From an uncultured Bacteroidales bacterium (GTDB lineage Bacteria > Bacteroidota > Bacteroidia > Bacteroidales > Paludibacteraceae), in the NCBI GenBank assembly GCA_946404495.1, contig CAMJDT010000001.1, forward strand, positions 25,962 through 89,961: DNA of 64,000 nt, read 5' to 3'. The notes under the pieces are model-generated. The model ran no database searches. It saw nothing but the letters and a program-made list of their open reading frames with translations, and had not been told where the DNA came from. The translations under genes were made by a program, and so were the position numbers. Below are positions 42,577-50,400 of this stretch, in pieces (the stretch's first letter is position 1; each line of letters opens with the position of its first letter).

Positions 42577-44127
42577 CTCATAGTAGATCGTGATGCATCC
42601 CAAGTTACGCATGATCGTCCGCAGTTGATCGCGCATGTAGCGGTAGGTAGCGCCGCCGTGCAGCTGTTTGATCTTCGCCTCGCGCACATCCGGATCGGGC
42701 TCGCTATCTATGATAGCAATCACCTCATCACGGCCTTCGAACTCTACCTGCTGCAAGCGGTACTTGAGCTCTGTCCAGCCCTCCTCACCGTTGCAGACGC
42801 TGAAGATGCTGTCGCTGAGGCCGAAGTTCGACTGTACGTACTCCTTAATGGTGTTGGCACGACCGGCAGCCAGCTGCGAGTTGTAAGCACGGCGTCCGTC
42901 GAAGGATGCATAGCCGACGATCTGGATACGCGTGATGCGCAGCGTCGTATCCTTCAACGCCTCACCCAGTACAAACATGATGCTATCCATCAGGCGGTCG
43001 TTACTGAGGAACGAGCGATCCATCTTCGTCACATTCACCTCGAAGAAGAGGAAGACATTCCGTTCGTCGGCGCTGAGGGCCATATCGGTGGTGTACGGGA
43101 TGTACTCGTCTTCACGGCGCAGCAGACGGTTGCGGAGGCGCTTAATCTCGCGGCTCTCGGCCTCGTAACGAGGAGCGGGTTCGGGTATGACGGTATCTAC
43201 CGGTTCGGGAACGATGGTATCGATCGGTTCGGGAACGATGGTATCCACGATCACAGGCACAATTGTATCGATCGGTTCGGGAACGATGGTATCAATCGGT
43301 TCGGGAACGATTGTATCAATCGGCTGCGGTATAATCGTATCAATAGGTTCGCGCATGAGCGTATCCACGGGTTCGGGCACGAGGGTATCGACGGGTTGCT
43401 CTTTCTCACAGTCGCAGCGGCGAGCGAGGGAAGCCTTGTCACCACCGAGGGGTACGACGAGGCTGATACCGGCTTTCGGCAGGCCGAACCAGCCGCCGCC
43501 GGTATCGGTCTTCTTGCCGCAATGCTGGCACTCAAACTGGTCAAACCAGGCATAGCCGCCCTCGGCACCGATCTCCAGTTCGATGGAGAAATGCGGCGAG
43601 ATGGCGAAATGCCAGCCGTAGCTCAGACCGATCATAGCGGCATCGCCTTGGTAGCGGTTGGTCTTCACGCTTGGGTACATCCAACCTATCGGATATGCGC
43701 TACCCGCTACGTTGAAGTGGGCGTAAGAGACGTTGAAGGCGATGAAGTCACGATTGAAGGCGTGGCAGAACCAGTACTTAGGCTGAATCGTCGCCGAGAC
43801 GTGGCGCCATTTGGGGAACTTCTCGTCGTTGAGGGGGAAGGGATTGAATCCGGCGCCGAGCTCCAGCGTCCATTTATCCGTCAGGCGGAACTCGAGCTGC
43901 AGATTCGGCGTCAGGATCGCATCGTAGAGGAGGTTGTTCTTGAGGGCAACCACCTCATGACGCATTGTATCCGCCTCGGAGGAGACGGAGGTAGTATCGC
44001 TATTTTGTGCTCCGAGAGGGAGGCATACAGCCATCAGCAGCACACAAAAGATAGAGCGAAGTGTTTCGCCGGTCTGCGTGCCGTTCATGCGGGCCGATTG
44101 CCCTCTCTGAGCGTCAAATTTCTTCAT
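42562..44127 (-). CDS. DUF3575-OmpA fusion protein of the pilus locus
   Basis: I start this gene at ATG 44125-44127 (MKKFDAQRGQSARMNGTQ), because the promoter -7 element at 44160-44167 lies inside the longer ORF of the track. The 521 residues comprise a signal (SIFCVLLMAVCLPLGAQ), a DUF3575 barrel-like domain (KNNLLYDAILTPNLQLEFRLTDKWTLELGAGFNPF) at about 65-240, a linker of nine 8-residue repeats of the type EPIDTIVP, and an OmpA-like C-terminal domain (IVGYASFDGRRAYNSQLAAGRANTIKEYV). DUF3575 proteins are frequent in Bacteroidales fimbrial gene clusters. It may act as an outer-membrane base that contacts peptidoglycan. It is first in the operon, directly behind the promoter. Confidence 0.82.
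   Translation of the reverse strand: MKKFDAQRGQSARMNGTQTGETLRSIFCVLLMAVCLPLGAQNSDTTSVSSEADTMRHEVVALKNNLLYDAILTPNLQLEFRLTDKWTLELGAGFNPFPLNDEKFPKWRHVSATIQPKYWFCHAFNRDFIAFNVSYAHFNVAGSAYPIGWMYPSVKTNRYQGDAAMIGLSYGWHFAISPHFSIELEIGAEGGYAWFDQFECQHCGKKTDTGGGWFGLPKAGISLVVPLGGDKASLARRCDCEKEQPVDTLVPEPVDTLMREPIDTIIPQPIDTIVPEPIDTIVPEPIDTIVPVIVDTIVPEPIDTIVPEPVDTVIPEPAPRYEAESREIKRLRNRLLRREDEYIPYTTDMALSADERNVFLFFEVNVTKMDRSFLSNDRLMDSIMFVLGEALKDTTLRITRIQIVGYASFDGRRAYNSQLAAGRANTIKEYVQSNFGLSDSIFSVCNGEEGWTELKYRLQQVEFEGRDEVIAIIDSEPDPDVREAKIKQLHGGATYRYMRDQLRTIMRNLGCITIYYEEIER
43183..43398 (-). repeat. Nine 24-bp in-frame repeats encoding EPIDTIVP
   Basis: Nine consecutive 8-residue units, consensus EPIDTIVP with variants such as EPVDTLMR and VIVDTIVP, link the barrel-like and OmpA-like domains. 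A Pro/acidic spacer of this kind would be extended, and copy number could change without shifting the frame. Confidence 0.95.
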
Positions 44128-44159
44128 CTTGTTCTGATTTTTGGTTTCAAAATCGGCTG

Positions 44160-44191
44160 CAAAGGTACTACATTTTAGGCACATACACAAT
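44160..44191 (-). promoter_or_regulatory. Promoter of the pilus operon
   Basis: On the minus strand TACCTTTG (44160-44167) matches TAnnTTTG. The -33 position 20 bp away reads ATTG (44188-44191), a weaker match than at the other promoters, as expected for a promoter that needs an activator. The start codon lies about 26 nt after the predicted transcript start. Confidence 0.75.
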
Positions 44192-44203
44192 AGTGTACAT
44201 GCC
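44178..44203. promoter_or_regulatory. Imperfect palindrome over the pilus promoter -33 box
   Basis: GGCACATACAC and GTGTACATGCC form an inverted repeat with 9 of 11 positions matching around a 4-bp centre. It overlaps the -33 box, so a bound protein would block or reshape this promoter. Confidence 0.5.
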
Positions 44204-44257
44204 TTTTTGTGCGAGAGTTGAGAAAATAGCGTCAAATACTGACGAAGAGTCTAAACG

Positions 44258-44333
44258 GTTTACGTATTGTAATTTTTTTTACGAATTGTAAACTGTATTT
44301 TTACGAATTATCGAATGGACTTTTACGAATTAT
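44258..44333. promoter_or_regulatory. Direct-repeat operator upstream of the pilus operon
   Basis: TTTTACGAATT is repeated with its TTTACG core at 44278, 44300 and 44322, exactly 22 bp apart (two helical turns); a fourth, weaker copy (TTTACGTATT) begins at 44259. The repeats lie about 70-140 bp upstream of the pilus promoter and end at the stop codon of the AraC-type gene. Tandem sites with a spacing near 21 bp are typical of AraC-family activators. Confidence 0.75.
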
Positions 44334-45512
44334 CTATCGCGAAATCCAGTCCGTAGGGGTCATTCCGGTCTCGCGACGGAAGATGCGACCGAACACGGTC
44401 GGCGACGAGAATCCGGAGCGATCGGCCACCTCCTGGAGCTGCATAGTGGGGTTCTCTTCCATGAGTCGCTTTGCCTCGCGGATGCGGTAGTCGGTGACGA
44501 ACTGATAGAACGAGCAGCCGTACTCCATATTGATAAATTTGGAGAGATAGGTGCGATTCATAGGCAGCACCTCCATCAGATCCACGAGGCAGAAATCTTT
44601 GTTCAGATACGGTTTCTCCTTATCCATCCAGGCCTCGAGGCGTGCTTTCGACTCCAGGAAATGCTGATCTTGCTCCTTTGGCTCCACTTCAACCTCAACG
44701 TCGTTCGTTTCCCGCCAAGGCGCCTTACGGCAGACGATCTGCAGGATATTGTAGATCAGGATAGCCAAGATGAGCCATTGTTGGGTAAAGAGGCGCGTGG
44801 GGTGCGAGGAGAAGCAGAGGTAGAAATACGAGAAGCCGATGACGATGAGACTCATGAGGTAGATATCGATCCATTTCATGGCGCTGTTCTCCAGCGAGGA
44901 GTAGTAGTCCTCGCAGCGCTCTTGGTAGACGCGGATATGCGCAAAGAGGATACCGGCGATGATGAGGGGATAGACGATCAACAGCGCGCGCAAGTCGACC
45001 TCCGACCATTTGTCCAGCGCCCAAATCAGGAACGCAGGCAGCACCAGCAGGAGTCCCCTCCACCATTTCAGCCATTTGGGATAGAGCACCTCCATCGGAT
45101 AGGCCAAAAGGAGGATGGCAAACACATTGCGCACTACCATATCCAAAGAAGTAATCGTTTGGACGCCGGAGACGATAGTCGATATACCAAATCCCTTCTC
45201 CAGCGTGAAGAAGACGAACTCCAATACCGCCCACCACACGAGCGAGCGGGCAAATGCTTTACGCGCGGGTATATCATAGGAGTGCCGAAAAACGAGTATC
45301 GCTCCTACGACGGATACCACAAAAAAGGCCGTGTGAAAAAGCGGGCTGATGAGGTTCTCAAACGTGTCTACGGGAATGAGGCGGGAGAGGATGTGACTCG
45401 CTATCACTACGCCCGTAAGCAAAAATCCGAACAAAATCAGATTTCCGTAGTCGAAAATAAACTTGCGGAACCTATTTTGGGTTTTAATAGTACAATTTTC
45501 CGATGTATTCAT
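44334..45512 (-). CDS. Membrane-bound AraC-family transcription regulator
   Basis: The 392-residue protein has six to eight hydrophobic segments in residues of about 20-270 (NLILFGFLLTGVVIASHIL, LISPLFHTAFFVVSVVGAILVF, ALLIVYPLIIAGILFAHI, WLILAILIYNILQIV), then a C-terminal AraC DNA-binding domain at about 290-392 with two helix-turn-helix units (LVDLMEVLPMNRTYLSKFIN; LQEVADRSGFSSPTVFGRIFRRETGMTP). The ligand-sensing part is therefore in the membrane. It has its own promoter and is read in the same direction as the pilus operon next to it, with direct-repeat sites in between, so it is very probably the local activator. The signal sensed is unknown. Confidence 0.9.
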   Translation of the reverse strand: MNTSENCTIKTQNRFRKFIFDYGNLILFGFLLTGVVIASHILSRLIPVDTFENLISPLFHTAFFVVSVVGAILVFRHSYDIPARKAFARSLVWWAVLEFVFFTLEKGFGISTIVSGVQTITSLDMVVRNVFAILLLAYPMEVLYPKWLKWWRGLLLVLPAFLIWALDKWSEVDLRALLIVYPLIIAGILFAHIRVYQERCEDYYSSLENSAMKWIDIYLMSLIVIGFSYFYLCFSSHPTRLFTQQWLILAILIYNILQIVCRKAPWRETNDVEVEVEPKEQDQHFLESKARLEAWMDKEKPYLNKDFCLVDLMEVLPMNRTYLSKFINMEYGCSFYQFVTDYRIREAKRLMEENPTMQLQEVADRSGFSSPTVFGRIFRRETGMTPTDWISR

Positions 45513-45534
45513 TTTCTTTATTCGTAACGGAGTG

Positions 45535-45566
45535 CAAAGTTACGGCTTTTTTTTGACATATGCAAA
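45535..45566 (-). promoter_or_regulatory. Promoter of the AraC-type regulator gene
   Basis: On the minus strand TTTG (45563-45566) and TAACTTTG (45535-45542) are 20 bp apart. The spacer CATATGTCAAAAAAAAGCCG is nearly the same as that of the ruvA promoter. The untranslated leader would be only about 15 nt. Confidence 0.87.
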
Positions 45567-45668
45567 TTTTTTTGCAAAAAAAATATGAATTTTACCCCCC
45601 CCCAGGTACTTTTTTTTACCTCGGAGAGCGGTCGGGGCCGCATTTTATTACGGGATAACGAGATAACA
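45567..45668. other. Short spacer with no gene seen
   Basis: This piece holds a C-run (ACCCCCCCCCAGG near 45593-45606) and GATAACGAGATAAC words leading into the repeat array. No gene or terminator was recognised. Confidence 0.5.
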
Positions 45669-45962
45669 GTGCTCGCCGAGTTAAAGACGACCCCATAAAT
45701 CGACAGATTTATCGGGGACCCCGGAGCGGCGAGAGCAGAACCCACAGCAGGTAATGGCGGCAAAAATGCCGCCAAATGGAACGCCTCACAGCGGGTGATG
45801 GCGGTAATCATACCGCCAAAGTGCACAATGATGCTCGCCGAGTTAAAGACGACCCCATAAATCAGCAGATTTATCGGGGACCCCGGCACGGCGAGAGCAG
45901 AACCCACAGGATGACGGGATAACGGGATACCGAAGAGAGACGGCAAGGAATGCCGTCTCTAC
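45669..45962. repeat. Modular hairpin repeat array, copy B
   Basis: It has the same module order as at 23155-23590: GCTCGCCGAGTTAAAGACGACCCC, ATAAATC...GATTTAT plus CGGGGACCCCGG (45695-45724 and 45857-45886), GGCGGCAAAAATGCCGCC (45756-45773), GGCGGTAATCATACCGCC (45800-45817) and the closing AGAGACGGC hairpin (45936-45960). One stem base pair differs between copies (ATCGACAGAT for ATCAGCAGAT in the loop) and stems are kept. Confidence 0.93.
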
Positions 45963-46015
45963 GGGGAGCCGGGGCAACCGGATCGAAAATGGAAGGGGAA
46001 AGGAGGCCACCGAGT

Positions 46016-46075
46016 ACGTGTCGACTACGTGTCGTTTACGTCTCGTTTACGTGTCGTTTACGTGTCGTTTACGTA
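46016..46075. repeat. Five tandem copies of an 11-bp unit (ACGTGTCGTTT)
   Basis: ACGTGTCGACT, ACGTGTCGTTT, ACGTCTCGTTT and two more ACGTGTCGTTT follow one another, then ACGTAATTTTC. No gene contains them. Confidence 0.92.
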
Positions 46076-46110
46076 ATTTTCGGCGAAAAAGGCCGTAAAA
46101 AGGGGGTTCG

Positions 46111-46197
46111 CGGGATAACGAGATGTCGAGATATCGAAGTTACGAGATCTCGAGGTGTCGACAGCGGCCGTACGGGATAACGAGATAACGGGATAAC
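46111..46197. repeat. GGGATAACGAGAT / CAGCGGCCGT repeat, first block
   Basis: CGGGATAACGAGATGTCGAGATATCGAAG is followed by CTCGAGGTGTCGACAGCGGCCGTACGGGATAACG. The CAGCGGCCGT word and the CTCGAGGTC-type words recur before sprA, and the latter also occur inside the LamG-domain gene. Confidence 0.85.
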
Positions 46198-46380
46198 AGT
46201 GCTCGCCGAGTTAGCGGCGAGAGCGGAACCCACAGCAGGTAATGGCGGCAAAAATGCCGCCAAATGGAACGCCTCACAGCGGGTGATGGCGGTAATCATA
46301 CCGCCAAAGTGCACAATGATGCTCGCCGAGTTAGCGGCGAGAGCAGAACCCACAGGATGACGGGATAACGGGATAACGAA
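46198..46380. repeat. Modular hairpin repeat array, copy C
   Basis: It begins GTGCTCGCCGAGTTAGCGGCGAGAGC and contains GGCGGCAAAAATGCCGCC (46244-46261) and GGCGGTAATCATACCGCC (46288-46305), then a second GCTCGCCG hairpin and GACGGGATAACGGGATAACG. The optional CGGGGACCCCGG module is absent here. Confidence 0.92.
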
Positions 46381-46433
46381 AGAGGGTAAAAAAGCATCAT
46401 TTGGGGAGCAAAATGAATTTTCTTGGGGAAAAG

Positions 46434-46465
46434 TTTGCATATGTCAGAAAAAAGCAGTATCTTTG
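46434..46465 (+). promoter_or_regulatory. Promoter of ruvA
   Basis: TTTG (46434-46437) and TATCTTTG (46458-46465) are 20 bp apart. The leader of about 68 nt is mostly the TTGATAATTGATAATTG repeat. Confidence 0.88.
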
Positions 46466-46486
46466 CGGGCTTTTTCGTGCGCACGG

Positions 46487-46539
46487 AAACAGTTGATAAT
46501 TGATAATTGACAATTGATATTTTGATAATTGATATTTGA
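46487..46539. repeat. TTGATAA short repeat forming the ruvA leader
   Basis: Variants of TTGATAATTGA are repeated about five times up to the base before the ruvA start codon. The region would be AU-rich and unstructured in RNA. Confidence 0.85.
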
Positions 46540-47151
46540 ATGATAGAATATATTCGTGGAAAGATGACGGAGCTGATGCCGACGACGGCGATCGTGGAGG
46601 CGGCAGGCGTGGGATATGAGATTCATATCGCGCTGCCTACGTACTCGGCGCTATTGGATAAGGAGGAGGTAAAGCTCTACGTAGAGGAGATCATCGCGGA
46701 AGACTCGCACCGATTGTTCGGATTCGGGAGCAAAGGCGAGCGGGAGATCTTCCGTCAGTTGATATCGGTAAGCGGCATCGGAGCCAACACGGCTCGGATG
46801 ATCCTATCTGCCTATACAGCGGCAGAGCTGAGGCAGATCATCGCTACGGGCAACGTACGGGCATTGGGTCAGGTGAAAGGCCTCGGTCCGAAGACGGCGC
46901 AGCGCATCATCGTGGACCTGAAGGATAAGGTGCTGAAGATCGAGTTGGGCGAAGAAGGCGGAGGCAAAGTGATGCCGGCCGATGTGCTGTTTGCGCCGGA
47001 GACGAACCCGATCAAGGAGGAGGCGGTAAGCGCGCTGACGATGTTGGGATTCGCAGCCGCAGCCAGCAGTAAGGCCGTGGATAAGATCCTGAAGGCGAAT
47101 CCGGGGGCACATGTAGAGGCGGTGATAAAGGAGGCGCTGAAGATACTATAA
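46540..47151 (+). CDS. ruvA: Holliday junction branch migration protein RuvA
   Basis: RuvA binds four-way DNA junctions and recruits the RuvB motor. The 203 residues contain the N-terminal OB-fold (MIEYIRGKMTELMPTTAIVEAAGVGYEIHI), two helix-hairpin-helix motifs (SVSGIGANTARMIL and VKGLGPKTAQRIIVDLK) and the C-terminal RuvB-contacting helices (EAVSALTMLGFAAAASSKAVDKIL). Length and start are normal. The gene stands directly upstream of sprA, an arrangement I recall from other Bacteroidota, and has its own promoter. A terminator between the two genes was not recognised, so sprA may be read from this promoter. Confidence 0.97.
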   Translation: MIEYIRGKMTELMPTTAIVEAAGVGYEIHIALPTYSALLDKEEVKLYVEEIIAEDSHRLFGFGSKGEREIFRQLISVSGIGANTARMILSAYTAAELRQIIATGNVRALGQVKGLGPKTAQRIIVDLKDKVLKIELGEEGGGKVMPADVLFAPETNPIKEEAVSALTMLGFAAAASSKAVDKILKANPGAHVEAVIKEALKIL

Positions 47152-47188
47152 TCAATGATGGAATGATGGAATGATGTAATGATGGAAA
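47152..47188. repeat. ATGATGGA short repeat after ruvA
   Basis: Four to five variants of AATGATGG follow the ruvA stop codon at once, of the same kind as after the gene ending at 1768. Confidence 0.8.
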
Positions 47189-47352
47189 GGGATAACGAGA
47201 TAACGACAGCGGCCGTTCGGAATAACGAGATCTCGAGGTCTCGAGGTCTCGAGATATCGACAGCGGCCGTTCGGGATAACGGGATACCGGGATAACGGGA
47301 TAACGACAGCGGCCGTTCGGGATAACGGGATACCGGGATAACGGGATACCGT
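47189..47352. repeat. GGGATAACG / CAGCGGCCGTTCGG repeat block
   Basis: GACAGCGGCCGTTCGG occurs three times (47207-47220, 47260-47273, 47307-47320), separated by GGGATAACGGGATACC strings or CTCGAGGTCTCGAGGTCTCGAG. This is the longest block of this family in the window. Confidence 0.92.
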
Positions 47353-47382
47353 AAAAAAAATCCGGCCGCACGAGATAACGAA

Positions 47383-47410
47383 GGATTTAAAATTTAAAAT
47401 TTAAGATTTG
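47383..47410. repeat. AATTTAAA short repeat abutting the sprA start
   Basis: GGATTTAAAATTTAAAATTTAAGATTTG contains three to four units. The TTG start codon of sprA is the end of the last unit, and an in-frame TAA lies 6 bp before it. Confidence 0.8.
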
Positions 47411-50400
47411 CAGAGAATTCGATATATCATAGTATTGGTGCTGTTGGTGTTCTGCGCGGGCGCGCGAGCTCAGGTGGTAGAAGGCGACAGCGTGCATGTG
47501 GAGCCGCAAGGACAGATGATCGAGCATCCACGTAGCGGATACGAGATGGATAACTACGACCAGTTGTCCCAGCCGAAGACGAACCTCGACCTGGAGCAGC
47601 CGGATAATATGCAGACGACGGTGGAGTACGATCCGCTGACGGGCTACTATGTGCTGCGCACAAAAATGGGCGATGTGGACGTAGTGACGCCGTATATGAT
47701 GACGGAGAGCGAGTACAAGCAGTACTCAGAGCAGCAGTTGATGCAGAAATACCGCCAGCAGAAGCTGAGCGAGGTGGAGCACGACAACGAGAAGAAGTTC
47801 GATATCACGGACATGAAATTCAATATCGGCCCGGCGGATAAGATCTTTGGTCCCGGCGGCGTGCAGCTGAAGTTGCAAGGAAGCGCGGAGCTATTGTTCG
47901 GCTTCAAGCATCAGTTTGTGGACAACCCCTCGCTCACGGAAAGGGCCAGGAATAACAATATCTTCGACTTCGACGAGAAGATTCAGGCCAACGTACAGGG
48001 AAGCGTGGGTCAGAAGTTGAAGTTCAACCTGGCGTACAACACCGAGGCCTCGTTCAGCTTTGACCAACAGAATATCAAGCTCTCGTACAAGGGTCAGGAG
48101 GACGATATACTGCAGTCGATCGAGGCGGGAAATGTGAGTCTCGATTTGAACTCCTCGCTTATACGCGGCAGTCAGGCCTTGTTTGGCGTGAAGGCCGATC
48201 TGAAGTTCGGCAAACTGAAGGTGCAGGCGCTTATCTCGCAGCAGAACAGCGAGGCGCAGACGGTAGGCAGCGAGGGCGGTGCGCAGATGACCAAATTTGA
48301 GATCGAGGCCGACCAGTACGACGAGAACAAGCACTTCTTCCTGGGCTATTTCTTCCGCGACAGCTACGAGAAGTCGATGGAGTCGCTGCCGTACGTAGCG
48401 AGCGGCGTGACGATCAACCGAATAGAGGTGTGGGTCACCAATAAACGCGGTAACTACGAGCAGGCGCGAAACTTAGTTGCCTTCTCCGACTTAGGAGAGA
48501 ACAGCAGCAAGCATATACACGGCAATACGGCCTTCACCACGACGGGCTATCCGCGTCCGGACAACCGCGCCAACACGCTCTACGACCAGATCAAGGACGT
48601 ACCGGAGGTACGCGACCTGCAACAGGTGAATGCCTACCTGCAGTCGATGGAGAGCAGTTGGGGGATAGTCGGCGGCGAGGACTACGAGAAAGTGGAGTCC
48701 GCGAGGATGCTGAACAGCGGCGAGTACAGCCTCAACTCCGCATTGGGATATATCAGCCTGAAGACGGCGCTGAATCAGGACGAGGTGCTGGCCGTAGCGT
48801 ACGAATATACGGCAGGCGGTCAGGTGTACCAGGTAGGTGAGTTCTCCACGGACATCACCGACAGCACGACGCAGCGTGCCAAGGCTCCGACGCTGATACT
48901 GAAACTGCTACGCAGTTCCAACAACGCCCCGCACGGCTATAATGCGGCTCGTCCGACGGATAAGTACGGCACGTGGGACCTGATGATGAAAAACATCTAC
49001 AACTTAGGTGCCAGCACGATGTCGAGCGATAAATTCGAATTGTACGTCATGTACCGCAACGACTCGATCGGTACGACATTGCAGTACCTGCCGGAGGGTC
49101 CGGTGAAGGGTACGCAGCTGCTGCGCGTATTGGGACTCGACCGATTGGACAGCAAGAATAACCCGAACCCCGACGGACGCTTCGACTACATAGAGGGCTA
49201 CACGGCTCTGTCGTCATCGGGACGCATCATCTTCCCCGTGCTGGAGCCCTTCGGCAGCTATCTGGCGCAGAAATTGGGTTCGGACAAGAGTCTGGCGGAT
49301 AAGTACTGCTTCCAGGAGCTGTACGACTCGACGCTGATCGTAGCGCAGGAGATGTCGGAGAAGAACAAGTTCCGCCTGAAAGGTCGCTACAAAGGCACGA
49401 ACGGCAGCGAGATACGACTCAATGCGATGAACGTGCCGCGCGGAAGCGTGACGGTGACGGCCGGCGGCGCGACGCTGACGGAGAACGTGGATTACACCGT
49501 GGACTATGCAATGGGAGTTGTGACGATACTGAACCAGAGCATATTGGAGAGCGGCACGAACGTGCAAGTGAAGTTGGAGAACCAATCTACGTTCTCGATG
49601 CAGCGTAAGGGATTGTACGGCACGCATTTGGAGTATCAGTTCAATAAGGACTTCATGATCGGCGGATCGCTGATGTACCTGCATGAGAAGGCATTGACGA
49701 CGAAGGTCAACTCGGGTAGCGAGCCTCTGTCGAACCTGGTGTGGGGGTTGAACCTCAACTACAGGACGGAGATGCAGTGGTTGTCGAACGCCATAGATCA
49801 GATCCCGTGGATCGATGCCAAGGCGCCGAGTACGTTCCAGATCAGCGCTGAGTTTGCGCAACTGGTACCCGGTCACACCCGCGAGGTGGGCAAACTCGGA
49901 ACGGCGTATATCGATGACTTTGAGAACACCAAGACGTCGATAGACGTGCATTACCCGGGTTACTGGCAGCTGAGTTCGACGCCTACCGTACCGAACGGCA
50001 GCGCTATCGACGCGAAGCGGCCGTTCCTGGCGGACGGACAGAAGAGCAACGTAGCGGCCTACAACAGGAACAGGGCGCTGCTGTGCTGGTACACCGTGGA
50101 CCCGATCTTCGGTCACCCGCAGACCAATACGCCGAAGCATATCAAGGACGATCCGAACCTGATGTCGGACCACCGCACGCGTATCGTCTATCAGCAGGAG
50201 ATCTATCCCAATAAGGAGGTGCTGGCCAACGAGGATACGCGAATGACGATCCTGAATCTGAGTTTCTACCCCAAGGAACGCGGTCCGTACAATATCTCGG
50301 CGAGCGAGATCAACAGTCAGGGAGAGCTGACCAACCCGCGCCAGCGGTGGGGCGGTATGATGCGCAAGCTGGACAACACCGACTTTGAGAAAGCCAATAT

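Noticed and set aside
44128-44235. 36-residue N-terminal extension of the DUF3575-OmpA ORF
   Set aside because: The promoter -7 element falls inside it, and the signal peptide is better placed with the ATG at 44127.
44204-44257. Invertible pilus promoter
   Set aside because: I looked for matching inverted repeats on both sides of the promoter and found only the small palindrome over the -33 box, and no recombinase gene is near.
45518-45946. Minus-strand ORFs in the second repeat region (also 46069-46440)
   Set aside because: They read through the same hairpin arrays and contain repeated peptides with no sign of selection for coding.
46111-46197. Similarity of GGGATAAC strings to a homing-endonuclease site
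   Set aside because: Only eight or nine bases agree and the words are part of a simple repeat; no endonuclease gene is present.
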